Shown here: piece after piece, positions 1 through 7,002 of the stretch
Numbering within the stretch: position 1 is the first letter of the stretch
Layout of the letters: each line of letters opens with the position of its first letter
DNA from: Campylobacterales bacterium
GTDB taxonomy: Bacteria; Campylobacterota; Campylobacteria; Campylobacterales; Thiovulaceae
Length of the DNA stretch: 14,294 nt
Reading direction: 5' to 3'
Assembly (NCBI GenBank): GCA_012963895.1
Contig: DTUW01000170.1
Coordinates: forward strand, 1 to 14,294
Position numbers and translations under genes: made by a program
The notes under the pieces: model-generated
What the model was told of the DNA's origin: nothing
What the model saw: only the letters and a program-made list of their open reading frames with translations
Databases searched by the model: none

Positions 1-211
1 CTTCAAACAGAAGGACTGAACAGACTTCCTTTAATAGAGGTTCGCTCATTACAAGAGTAAAACGGTGGTTTTCTTTATCTTTTTCAGATTTCAACTCAAT
101 TGAAGAGACATAATATTTCCCGCCTAATAGTTCAGTTTTGAAGGGTTGGGGCTTCAAGTCTATCTGCCCTACGAACATGTTTCTAATTGCTCGAATTAAA
201 ATAACTTTCAT
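1..211 (-). CDS. Partial unidentified protein (N-terminal 70 codons)
   Basis: An open frame starts at ATG 211-209 on the minus strand and runs off the left edge without a stop. A GGAG ribosome binding site (221-218) lies six bases upstream of the start, and a TGTTAGAAT box lies further upstream. The protein begins MKVILIRAIRNMFVGQ and contains a stretch around residues 30-35 reading LGGKYY. It has no signal peptide or membrane segment, so it is probably cytoplasmic. A short alpha/beta protein such as a CheX-like chemotaxis phosphatase domain is conceivable from the look of the sequence, but I do not truly recognise the family. It lies downstream of valS on the same strand, 87 bases away, and seems to have its own promoter. 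That it is coding is likely. Its function is unknown. Confidence 0.72.
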   Translation of the reverse strand, partial: MKVILIRAIRNMFVGQIDLKPQPFKTELLGGKYYVSSIELKSEKDKENHRFTLVMSEPLLKEVCSVLLFE

Positions 212-236
212 CTATATCTCCGAAGACTTTGGAATT

Positions 237-245
237 ATTCTAACA
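237..245 (-). promoter_or_regulatory. Candidate extended -10 promoter for the left-edge gene
   Basis: On the minus strand the bases read TGTTAGAAT, an extended -10 (TGn followed by TAGAAT), ending 25 bases before the ATG at 211. It is the only good -10 in the gap between valS and the left gene. No clear -35 is visible, which is usual for sigma-70 promoters in Campylobacterota. The same TAGAAT hexamer precedes the thioredoxin gene and dnaN in this window. Confidence 0.45.
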
Positions 246-283
246 AAAATCTAACTTTGAATTATAGAGAATTTGGATAAAGG

Positions 284-300
284 AGAGGGGTATCCCCTCT
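284..300 (-). terminator. Hairpin overlapping the valS stop codon, possible terminator
   Basis: A seven-base-pair G+C-rich stem (AGAGGGG paired with CCCCTCT, loop TAT) spans 284-300. It includes two bases of the valS TAG stop (301-299). It sits between valS and the separate promoter of the next minus-strand gene, where a valS terminator would be expected. On the minus strand the sequence after the stem is only CCTTTATCC, a weak U-tract. The better T-run (ATATTTTTT) lies on the plus-strand side, inside the end of valS, so the hairpin may instead stop antisense transcription or act in both directions. Confidence 0.4.
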
Positions 301-2911
301 ATATTTTTTCTAATTTCCTCTTCTCTTCTAAAACCTTCTCCAATTTCTCTTTTGCTTCTGATAGCCCTTTTCTATTGGTCTCAACTACATGGCTTGGAGC
401 ATTTGCTATAAATCTCTCATTACTTAGCATCTTCTCCAACTTCTCTATCTCTTTTCGGAGCTTCTCCTCCTGTTTAGATAGCCGTTTCAAAATAGGAGCA
501 ATATCGAAACTTTCGATAGATATATATGTCTTCACTCCATTTCCAATATCAGAGACACAATTTTCAACCTCATCGAGAACAAAGACAACCTCATCAACTT
601 TTGCTAGTTTCTCTATATATCTCTTTGCCAACTCTTGCGATAGCTGAATATCTCCAAAATTGACAAATACCCTATCAACTCTCTTATTTGCCAAATCGAT
701 AGTAGCTTTAAGACGGCGGATAGAGATAATAGCCTCAATAATTCGGTTGAATTCGTTTTCAATCTCTATATATCTCTCTCCACCCTTAGGATAGGGTTGA
801 ATCATAATAGAGGTGGAATTTTCCAATCTATCTCCCCCGAGTTCCTGATATAGATACTCTGTGATATATGGCATATATGGGTGGAGCAGTTTCATACTCT
901 CTCGGAATATAGCCCCCAGTTCAGGAATAGAATCTCTATCAGCCTTAGATAGCTCTATCCCCCAATCGCAAAACTCATTCCATAGAAATCGATATATAGT
1001 AGTAGCTCCATCGTTAAAACGATACGATTTTAGAAAACTATGAACCTCTTGGGTGGCTTGTCGGAATTTAGACATCATGTATTTTCCGAGAGGTGTTCTA
1101 ATTTCAACCTCATCGAGTTTCTGAAACTTACCACCATTCATTATCAAATATTTAGAAGCATTGTAGAGCTTATTAGTAAAGTTGCGAGACCATTCTAATT
1201 TTTCCTCACTCAATCTAATATCTCTACCTTGAACAGCGAGAACTGCTAAGGTAAATCGTAAAGCATCTACTGAATATTTTTCAACCATGTCGAGAGGGTC
1301 TATTACATTTCCCTTAGATTTCGACATCTTTTCGCCGTGTTCATCTCTCACAAGTGCATGGAGGTATATATCAGAAAAAGGGAGTTCGCCGATGAGGTAG
1401 TCCCCCATCATCATCATTCGAGCAACCCAAAAGAAAAGAATATCAAACCCTGTAATTAGTAAAGAATTTGGATAGAACTCCTCTAAATCGTTTTGAGAAA
1501 ACTTTTCACCCTCTTTCTGACCCCAACCCAAAGTTGAGAAAGGCCACAAAGCCGAAGAGAACCATGTATCTAATACATCTGGGTCTTGAACAATTTCGCT
1601 ATTGCCACATTTAGGACAACTATTTTCCTCTTCTGGATTGTCTGATGCCCACTCATTGGAACAGCTTTGACAGGTAAATACAGGAATTCTATGACCCCAC
1701 CAAAGTTGTCGAGAGATACACCAATCCCGCAACTCGTCCATCCAAGCGGTATAGGAGTTTATCCAGTGTTCAGGGTAGAATTTAGCTAAACCTCTTTTGA
1801 CCTTTTCAATACTTCTACTAGCTACCTCCTTTTTTAAAAACCACTGTTTAGATATGTATGGTTCTATTACACTTTTACACCGGTAGCAGTGTCCCACTTG
1901 GTGAGTATGTTCCTCTATCTTTTCAATATACCCCTCTTCTTGAAGTTTTGCAACTATCTTATCTCGGGCTTCCAATCTATCTTGTCCCTGAAACTCTCCA
2001 CAATAGTGATTTAGTATCCCTTTCTCATCAAAGATAGTTATATACTCTAATCCGTGCCGTTTTCCAACTTCATAGTCATTCGGGTCGTGAGCAGGGGTAA
2101 CTTTGACCACACCCGTTCCAAATTCCATATCAACATGGCTATCTGCAATAATTGATATTCGACGATTGACGAGGGGTAATATTACCTCTTTGCCGATGAG
2201 GTGGCTATATCGACTATCTTCTGGATTGACCATAACCGCAGTATCTCCAAAGAAGGTTTCAGGTCGAGTAGTAGCCACTACCACATATTCATCACTATCA
2301 GCCAATGGGTATCTAATATGGTATAGCTTTCCATTGCTCTCTTGATACTCCACCTCTATATCACTCAAAGCACCATCATGCACACACCAATTTACTAAGT
2401 AATTTCCCCTAACTATCATTCCATCATCATAGAGCTTTTTAAAAGCCTTACTAACAGCCTTTTTTAGCCCCTCGTCCATAGTAAATCTTTCTCGACTCCA
2501 AGCTGGGGATACTCCAAGTTTTCTAAGTTGATGAACAATAGTAGAACCGCTCTTCTCTTTCCACTCCCAAACTCTCTCTAAAAACTTCTCTCTACCTAGT
2601 TCCTCTTTGGTTTTTCCCTCTGCTAATATCTGTTTTTCAACTATATTTTGGGTAGCAATTCCTGCATGGTCTGTTCCCGGTTGCCATAGGGTTCTATACC
2701 CTGCCATTCTTTTATATCTAACAATTACATCTTGAAGGGTAAAGGTTAGGGCATGTCCAATATGGAGGCTACCCGTTACATTTGGAGGAGGCATCATAAT
2801 AGTGAAGGTCTCTCCGTTTTGAATCTCTCTATTGCTATCTACTTCGAAATAGCCTCTCTCTTCCCAAATCTTGTAATAATTCTCTTCTATCTCTTTTGGA
2901 TTGTATGACAT
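299..2911 (-). CDS. valS: Valyl-tRNA synthetase (ValS)
   Basis: This 870-residue class I aminoacyl-tRNA synthetase joins valine to tRNA-Val in the cytoplasm. The N-terminal PPPNVTGSLHIGH stretch carries the HIGH signature at residues 50-53. The inserted editing (CP1) domain spans about 190-345, with TTRPET near 214-219 and the AHDPND stretch near 274-279; it hydrolyses mischarged threonine. The KMSKS loop is at 528-532, followed by the anticodon-binding domain and a charged C-terminal coiled coil (about 805-870) typical of ValRS. Cysteines at 176, 342, 345, 414, 417, 432 and 435 suggest zinc-ribbon sites, although residue 179, often Cys in zinc-type ValRS, is Asp. ATG 2911 is supported by a GAGGG ribosome binding site six bases upstream. 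The length is normal and the gene is intact. It is transcribed divergently from the thioredoxin gene. Confidence 0.98.
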   Translation of the reverse strand: MSYNPKEIEENYYKIWEERGYFEVDSNREIQNGETFTIMMPPPNVTGSLHIGHALTFTLQDVIVRYKRMAGYRTLWQPGTDHAGIATQNIVEKQILAEGKTKEELGREKFLERVWEWKEKSGSTIVHQLRKLGVSPAWSRERFTMDEGLKKAVSKAFKKLYDDGMIVRGNYLVNWCVHDGALSDIEVEYQESNGKLYHIRYPLADSDEYVVVATTRPETFFGDTAVMVNPEDSRYSHLIGKEVILPLVNRRISIIADSHVDMEFGTGVVKVTPAHDPNDYEVGKRHGLEYITIFDEKGILNHYCGEFQGQDRLEARDKIVAKLQEEGYIEKIEEHTHQVGHCYRCKSVIEPYISKQWFLKKEVASRSIEKVKRGLAKFYPEHWINSYTAWMDELRDWCISRQLWWGHRIPVFTCQSCSNEWASDNPEEENSCPKCGNSEIVQDPDVLDTWFSSALWPFSTLGWGQKEGEKFSQNDLEEFYPNSLLITGFDILFFWVARMMMMGDYLIGELPFSDIYLHALVRDEHGEKMSKSKGNVIDPLDMVEKYSVDALRFTLAVLAVQGRDIRLSEEKLEWSRNFTNKLYNASKYLIMNGGKFQKLDEVEIRTPLGKYMMSKFRQATQEVHSFLKSYRFNDGATTIYRFLWNEFCDWGIELSKADRDSIPELGAIFRESMKLLHPYMPYITEYLYQELGGDRLENSTSIMIQPYPKGGERYIEIENEFNRIIEAIISIRRLKATIDLANKRVDRVFVNFGDIQLSQELAKRYIEKLAKVDEVVFVLDEVENCVSDIGNGVKTYISIESFDIAPILKRLSKQEEKLRKEIEKLEKMLSNERFIANAPSHVVETNRKGLSEAKEKLEKVLEEKRKLEKI

Positions 2912-2932
2912 CTATTTCCCTCTGAAACATTG

Positions 2933-2941
2933 TGATAGAAT
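2933..2941 (+). promoter_or_regulatory. Candidate extended -10 promoter of the thioredoxin gene
   Basis: TGATAGAAT is an extended -10 (TG, one base, TAGAAT), ending 31 bases before the ATG at 2973. Transcription would start near 2948, giving a leader of about 25 bases that contains the AGGAG ribosome binding site. It matches the boxes seen before the left-edge gene and dnaN. Confidence 0.45.
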
Positions 2942-2947
2942 GGATAT

Positions 2948-2953
2948 ATTATC
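2948..2953 (-). promoter_or_regulatory. Candidate -10 box for valS
   Basis: On the minus strand GATAAT (2953-2948) matches five of six bases of TATAAT and ends 36 bases before the valS ATG. TATATC just downstream is an alternative. This gap has only 61 bases, so the valS promoter must lie here or inside the divergent thioredoxin gene. It faces the -10 of that gene only six bases away. The assignment is tentative. Confidence 0.3.
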
Positions 2954-2972
2954 AAATTTAGGAGATTTCGAC

Positions 2973-3395
2973 ATGAAACATATAGGAATAGTTCTACTCT
3001 CTTTTTTATATCTCTTTGGAGGGGATTATCACGATATAGATTGGGCTTTGGATTATAGAGATGCTATTAAAGAGGCTAAGAGTTCCAAAAAGCCTATTAT
3101 GGTTCTTATCACTTCTAAATATTGTAAATGGTGTAAAAAGTTGAAGAGAGAGACCCTAAGTAATGATATGGTGATAGATAGGGTAAATCGTGAATTTGTA
3201 TCTGTTGAAGTTCGTAGAGGAGCAAAAAACTATCCATATCGACATCTTAGAGCCAGAGTAGTTCCTACTATCTATTTCCTATATAGCAATGGAAAGCCGA
3301 TAATGAGACCTGTTCGAGGCTATTGGAATGTTGAAAATTTCCTCTCCTATTTAGATGATGCACAGAGAAGAATGGCGAGAAAACGAAAAGATTAG
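2973..3395 (+). CDS. Periplasmic thioredoxin-family protein with CKWC active site
   Basis: This is a 140-residue thioredoxin-fold protein. Residues 1-15 form a short hydrophobic export signal (MKHIGIVLLSFLYLF), so it should act in the periplasm or be anchored at the inner membrane. The redox motif CKWC is at 51-54 after a beta strand (PIMVLITSKY), and the cis-proline loop VVPT is at 96-99. Both are needed for thiol-disulfide exchange. It resembles the thioredoxin_7/DsbD-gamma-like group of single-domain periplasmic thioredoxins, probably reducing or scavenging disulfides; the substrate cannot be told. The C-terminus is strongly basic (RRMARKRKD). I chose ATG 2973 over an upstream in-frame TTG (2901) because AGGAG lies eight bases before it and it begins exactly at the signal sequence. 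The upstream reading would also overlap the start of valS. Confidence 0.88.
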   Translation: MKHIGIVLLSFLYLFGGDYHDIDWALDYRDAIKEAKSSKKPIMVLITSKYCKWCKKLKRETLSNDMVIDRVNREFVSVEVRRGAKNYPYRHLRARVVPTIYFLYSNGKPIMRPVRGYWNVENFLSYLDDAQRRMARKRKD

Positions 3396-3424
3396 GTTTA
3401 GAAAATAGAAAAAAGAGAATATAT

Positions 3425-3430
3425 TAGAAT
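3425..3430 (+). promoter_or_regulatory. Candidate -10 box of the dnaN-proC-lnt cluster
   Basis: TAGAAT lies in an A/T-rich 66-base gap, 31 bases before the dnaN ATG. That is the same distance as in the thioredoxin gene. It would place transcription start near 3437. Read-through from the thioredoxin gene is also possible, because no terminator hairpin is visible between them. Confidence 0.4.
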
Positions 3431-3461
3431 TCCAAACTACATAATTTAGCAGGGGTGTTTT

Positions 3462-4547
3462 ATGAAATTTTTTATAGAAAAACATGAATTGGAGCAGATG
3501 CTAAATCGTCTATCTCCATTTTTGGATAAGAATATAGATTCCACATATAGCAACTTTCTAATAGAGGCTGAAAATGAGAAATTGACTCTAAGAGCTACAA
3601 ATCTCAAAATGGGACTATCTGTCTCAACTAATATCCATATAGAAGAAGATGGAAAAATATTAGTTGATGGAGCGAGACTAATTCAGATAGTGAAGAGTTT
3701 CAAAAATGAATATATCTCTATCTCTTTCCAAAATGGAAAAGTAGTTCTTCAACAGGGCAAAAGTAAATTTGAAATCAAGGCAATTCGTAATGTTGATAGA
3801 TTTATAGATTTTCCTACAACTGAGGATAAATCACGATTCAGATTTAGTAGCAATTTGATTTTCAATGGATTTAGTAAGATACTTCCAGCTATTGATAGTA
3901 ACTCTCCTAAATATGAGCTTACAGGGGGGCTTGTTTCTATTGAAGGAGAAAAAATATATTTTGTTGGAACAGATACCAAACGGCTATCAGTTGTCGAGGA
4001 AAAGATAGAGGGAAATCTTGAAGATATAGAGATGATATTACCTCGTCAGGCGATGATAGAGATTCCGAAACTGTTCAGCGGAGATATAGAATTTATTTAC
4101 AACGATGAATTTCTAATTGTCGAAACCTCATCACTCTTCTTTTTCACAAGACTGATTAGCGGAAATTATCCAAATTGGAAAAGAATTCTCCCAGAAACAT
4201 ATACATACCAATTGGAATTTGGAAAAGATGAATTTTTAGAAAATCTGAAAATCGCTTCTGTTGTAGTTCCTGAGTTGAAAATATCTATCCTAAAAGAGGG
4301 GATAAAATTTGAGACCCTTGAAGAACCTGGACTAAATAGCAAAGGTGAAACATTCTTAGATATGGATATTTTGGTTCAAGAGCCTCTAATCTTTGGTGTA
4401 AATAGTAGGTTTATTCGAGAGAGCTTAGGAGTTATAGATGGTGATAGCTTCTTTTTTGGATTCAATAGTCCAAATTTACCTATATCTATTTGGAGTGAGA
4501 ACTACCAAACTATCATTATGCCTATTCGTTTAGAGGACGATGATTGA
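3462..4547 (+). CDS. dnaN: DNA polymerase III beta subunit (sliding clamp, DnaN)
   Basis: At 361 residues this matches the family length (about 355-370). The beta clamp is a ring-shaped homodimer of three similar domains per chain that encircles DNA and tethers polymerase III and other partners. Supporting sequence includes the N-terminal opening MKFFIEKHELEQML, the LVDGARLIQIVKSF segment near the end of domain 1, the GTDTKRLSVVE segment at the end of domain 2, the GNYPNWKRILPE stretch starting domain 3, and the C-terminal MPIRL that contributes to the partner-binding pocket. Four acidic residues (EDDD) follow the usual MPxRL terminus. ATG 3462 has an AGGGG ribosome binding site six bases upstream. 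No dnaA or gyrB is adjacent. The stop codon overlaps the proC TTG start by four bases, suggesting translational coupling. Confidence 0.93.
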   Translation: MKFFIEKHELEQMLNRLSPFLDKNIDSTYSNFLIEAENEKLTLRATNLKMGLSVSTNIHIEEDGKILVDGARLIQIVKSFKNEYISISFQNGKVVLQQGKSKFEIKAIRNVDRFIDFPTTEDKSRFRFSSNLIFNGFSKILPAIDSNSPKYELTGGLVSIEGEKIYFVGTDTKRLSVVEEKIEGNLEDIEMILPRQAMIEIPKLFSGDIEFIYNDEFLIVETSSLFFFTRLISGNYPNWKRILPETYTYQLEFGKDEFLENLKIASVVVPELKISILKEGIKFETLEEPGLNSKGETFLDMDILVQEPLIFGVNSRFIRESLGVIDGDSFFFGFNSPNLPISIWSENYQTIIMPIRLEDDD

Positions 4548-5323
4548 AAAAAGTTACCATAATTGGAAATGGCAATATCGCTTTTGCCATCGCAAAGGGT
4601 CTTATTAAAAGTGGCTACCAATTAGAAATTGCAGGGCGAACTTTGGAAAAATTGGAGGAGTTCGAAAATAGATTAGGACACCCAATCACCAAAGTTCCAA
4701 ATTACCTCATAACTGGATTTGATATTTCCGGAAAAGATGTAATTTTGGCATTTAAACCTCACAACCTATCCACCTCATCGAAATCCCTTCAAGGTAGAGC
4801 AAATACCCTTTTTTCAGTTCTCGCTGGAACCACTTTGGAGAGTTTGCAAAACCATATTGAAGCAGAGAGATATATTAGAGCTATGCCAAATGTTTCAGCA
4901 ATCTACCAAAGTTCTATTACATCTCTTACAGGAGATAGAGAGGCGAAAGAGAAGGCAGAAGAGATATTTTCAAAGATTGGACAAACTATCTGGTTGGAGA
5001 GTGAAGATGAGGTAGATATTGCAACAGCTATTGGTGGAAGTGGTCCCGCTTTTCTCTCTCTCATAGCAGAAGCTCTAACAGATGGGGGGGTAAAGGCTGG
5101 ACTTAAAAGGGGAGATGCTGAAAAGTTGGTAGCTGGACTATTCCAGAGTTTCGCCCCTCTTATTGAAAGTGAAAAACCATCTCTAATTAAAGATAGAGTA
5201 ATGAGTCCAAAAGGGACAACAGCCTACGGATATGCAACCCTTGAAGAGAAAGGGGTTAGAGGAGCAGTAATTCAAGCTATTGAAAATAGCTATCATCGAG
5301 CAATAGAGCTTGGAAAAAAGTAA
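4544..5323 (+). CDS. proC: Pyrroline-5-carboxylate reductase (ProC)
   Basis: ProC catalyses the last step of proline synthesis, reducing 1-pyrroline-5-carboxylate with NAD(P)H in the cytoplasm. The 259-residue protein has an N-terminal Rossmann dinucleotide-binding motif, IGNGNIAFAIAKGL (7-20), the conserved RAMPN (112-116), and GGSGPAF (164-170) in the dimerisation and active-site helical domain. The ProC signature VMSPKGTT lies at 219-226. Family members usually read GGGNM in the dinucleotide loop; GNGNI is a mild variant that keeps the glycines at positions 8 and 10. The start is TTG 4544, overlapping the dnaN stop, with GAGGA six bases upstream inside the last codons of dnaN. It overlaps lnt by 14 bases, so dnaN, proC and lnt look like one transcription unit. 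Confidence 0.95.
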   Translation: MKKVTIIGNGNIAFAIAKGLIKSGYQLEIAGRTLEKLEEFENRLGHPITKVPNYLITGFDISGKDVILAFKPHNLSTSSKSLQGRANTLFSVLAGTTLESLQNHIEAERYIRAMPNVSAIYQSSITSLTGDREAKEKAEEIFSKIGQTIWLESEDEVDIATAIGGSGPAFLSLIAEALTDGGVKAGLKRGDAEKLVAGLFQSFAPLIESEKPSLIKDRVMSPKGTTAYGYATLEEKGVRGAVIQAIENSYHRAIELGKK

Positions 5324-6542
5324 ATCTATTCTTACCGCTTTTCTCTTCTCCTCTTTTATCTACTTTGAGGAGTTGGGGTGGCACTCTCCAATTTTGGAAA
5401 CCATTTTTGGAATTGGGGCTATCTATTTTGTTCTCACCCTTTCCAGATTGGAATTGGCTCTATCTGGTTTTTTGGTAGGTCTTTTGTGGTTTTTCTGGAT
5501 AGGGTTCTCTATGCAATATTACGGATTTCCCTATTTGATACCTGTTGTAGTTCTCTTTTTTGGGATTGTCTATGGAATCCATTTCTATATTTTGGGATAT
5601 TGGGAAAATATCTGGATTCGAGCTATCCTACTGATTTTGGTCAATCTCTTTGAGCCTTTCGGTTTCAACTGGTTCAAGCCTCAAATTATTTTTATCAATA
5701 GCTATTTTGGAACTTCTCTATTGGATTTTGGGCTGATTGTTACAGGGGTAGCTTTCGCTATTTTTGTGCAGTCGGAAAAAAGGTGGTTGATGCCTATCGC
5801 TCTGCTCTTCTTCTATCCTGCAATAGCCTATCCTCTCGATGAGGTTGAAAGTCCAAATATCAAAATAAAGGTTGTGGAAACCTATGTAAAACAGGGCGAA
5901 AAATGGAAATTGGAAAATCAGAACGATATAGTCCAAATGAATTTTAGAGAGATTGAAAAGGCTATCAAAGAGGGCTATGATATGGTGGTGTTGCCTGAAA
6001 GCACTTTCCCTCTATTTCTAAATGAGAGGATAGATATTCTTTCTAAACTTTTGGAACTTAGTTCAGAAATTACTATCTGGACAGGGGGGCTACTCAAAGA
6101 GGGAAACAGATATTACAACTCTACCTATCTATTTCGTAATGGAAAATTTCAGATAGCTAAAAAAGTGATATTGGTTCCGTTTGGAGAGTATATTCCGTTA
6201 CCAGATTTTCTGGCGAAGTGGATAAATAGGATATTTTTCAAAGGAGTTCAAGACTTCACCCCCGCAACCAAGCCGACCGATTTTCAGATAGGTAGTGAGA
6301 AATTTAGGAGTGCAATCTGTTACGAAGCCACTTCGGAAAAGATGTATATCGATAGTCCAAAGTTCATTGTAGCTATTAGTAATAATGGTTGGTTTCTCCC
6401 CTCCATTGAACCCTCTTTACAGAGGTTACTAATCCAACACTATGCAAATATCTACCGAGTAACTATTTTTCATAGTGCCAATATGAGGGGTAGTGGGGTA
6501 GTTCGTCCTGCGAAAATTAGTAACAGCCTGATTTGGATATAA
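5310..6542 (+). CDS. lnt: Apolipoprotein N-acyltransferase (Lnt)
   Basis: Lnt transfers an acyl chain from phospholipid to the N-terminal cysteine of lipoproteins in the inner membrane, the final maturation step. Residues 1-175 hold several hydrophobic segments (about 8-20, 30-45, 48-68, 74-95, 101-116, 136-153, 157-173). A periplasmic nitrilase-fold domain follows. The expected catalytic triad is visible: Glu230 (VVLPES), Lys285 before LVPFGEY, and Cys337 (SAICYE). SNNGWF (357-362) matches the conserved SNDxWF. At 410 residues it is shorter than the E. coli enzyme (about 510) and lacks an obvious C-terminal membrane helix. I recall Campylobacterota Lnt as similarly short. The only plausible start is TTG 5310, which overlaps proC and has a weak ribosome binding site, implying coupling. 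Its final codons contain the TATAAT box assigned to the atp operon. Confidence 0.93.
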   Translation: MEKSKSILTAFLFSSFIYFEELGWHSPILETIFGIGAIYFVLTLSRLELALSGFLVGLLWFFWIGFSMQYYGFPYLIPVVVLFFGIVYGIHFYILGYWENIWIRAILLILVNLFEPFGFNWFKPQIIFINSYFGTSLLDFGLIVTGVAFAIFVQSEKRWLMPIALLFFYPAIAYPLDEVESPNIKIKVVETYVKQGEKWKLENQNDIVQMNFREIEKAIKEGYDMVVLPESTFPLFLNERIDILSKLLELSSEITIWTGGLLKEGNRYYNSTYLFRNGKFQIAKKVILVPFGEYIPLPDFLAKWINRIFFKGVQDFTPATKPTDFQIGSEKFRSAICYEATSEKMYIDSPKFIVAISNNGWFLPSIEPSLQRLLIQHYANIYRVTIFHSANMRGSGVVRPAKISNSLIWI

Positions 6543-6543
6543 T
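6538..6543 (+). promoter_or_regulatory. Candidate -10 box (TATAAT) of the ATP synthase operon
   Basis: A perfect TATAAT lies across the TAA stop of lnt, 25 bases before the GTG chosen as the atpF' start. Transcription would start near 6550, leaving a leader of about 19 bases with the GGGAG ribosome binding site. No convincing -35 is visible. An ATG at 6542 overlaps this box and would not be in the transcript from this promoter, although read-through from lnt could include it. Confidence 0.5.
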
Positions 6544-6568
6544 GGTGAAAAAATTTGGGAGTTATCGG

Positions 6569-6991
6569 GTGTTAGATATTAGTCCTATACTTCTATTATC
6601 TACCCTTGTGGTATTTATCTGTCTAATTCGATATTTGAATAGAAATCTATATCAGCCTATGTTGGAATATATGGAAAATAGGGATAGTATGGTTCAGAGC
6701 GATATTGATACTATCTCTAAAAACCATTCCGATGCTGAAAAGTTTCACCAAGAGGCAAATGATGTTTTAGTCCAAGCCAGAGAAGAGGCTACCTCCATTC
6801 GAGAGGCTGTAATTGCAGAAGTTAAAGAGGCGATTAGTGCAGAACTAGAAGCAAAACGAGAAGAACTAGCTAAGAGTTATCAGCAGTTTGAGAAAGAGTT
6901 AGAGAGTGAAAGAGTTTCGCTAAAAAATAGACTTTTAGCCGATTCAGATTCAATTGCCCAAGCTCTAAAAGAGAGACTTACTTCTATCTAA
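6569..6991 (+). CDS. atpF': ATP synthase Fo subunit b' (AtpF')
   Basis: This is one of two unequal b-type stator chains linking the membrane sector to F1; b and b' form a heterodimer in this phylum. From GTG 6569 the protein has 140 residues: an N-terminal membrane helix (about 4-23, LDISPILLLSTLVVF onward), then a long charged coiled coil rich in Glu, Ala and Lys. The start is a choice. ATG 6542 (nine residues longer) and an upstream TTG are in frame, but GTG 6569 has GGGAG seven bases before it, gives the MLDISP opening usual for this subunit, and sits 25 bases after a TATAAT box. It is first in the atp operon, where parB more often precedes it in relatives; here lnt does. Confidence 0.93.
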   Translation: MLDISPILLLSTLVVFICLIRYLNRNLYQPMLEYMENRDSMVQSDIDTISKNHSDAEKFHQEANDVLVQAREEATSIREAVIAEVKEAISAELEAKREELAKSYQQFEKELESERVSLKNRLLADSDSIAQALKERLTSI

Positions 6992-7002
6992 AAGGAAAAT
7001 AT

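Noticed and set aside
273..647. Plus-strand open frame opposite the end of valS
   Set aside because: It lies antisense within the conserved valS coding sequence; its Ser/Phe-rich product is what the reverse of a Glu/Lys-rich coiled coil gives, and it resembles no protein I know.
2901..2972. 24-residue N-terminal extension of the thioredoxin protein from a TTG start
   Set aside because: The extension would put the signal peptide internally, overlap the valS start and cover the promoter. ATG 2973 has AGGAG at the right distance.
5378..5653. Alternative plus-strand frame inside lnt
   Set aside because: It sits in another frame of the membrane-segment region of lnt, where hydrophobic codons avoid stops in other frames. 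The lnt frame carries the catalytic triad.
6542..6568. ATG start for atpF' overlapping the lnt stop
   Set aside because: It overlaps a TATAAT box, has no ribosome binding site, and adds nine residues before the conserved MLDISP opening. It is kept only as an alternative.
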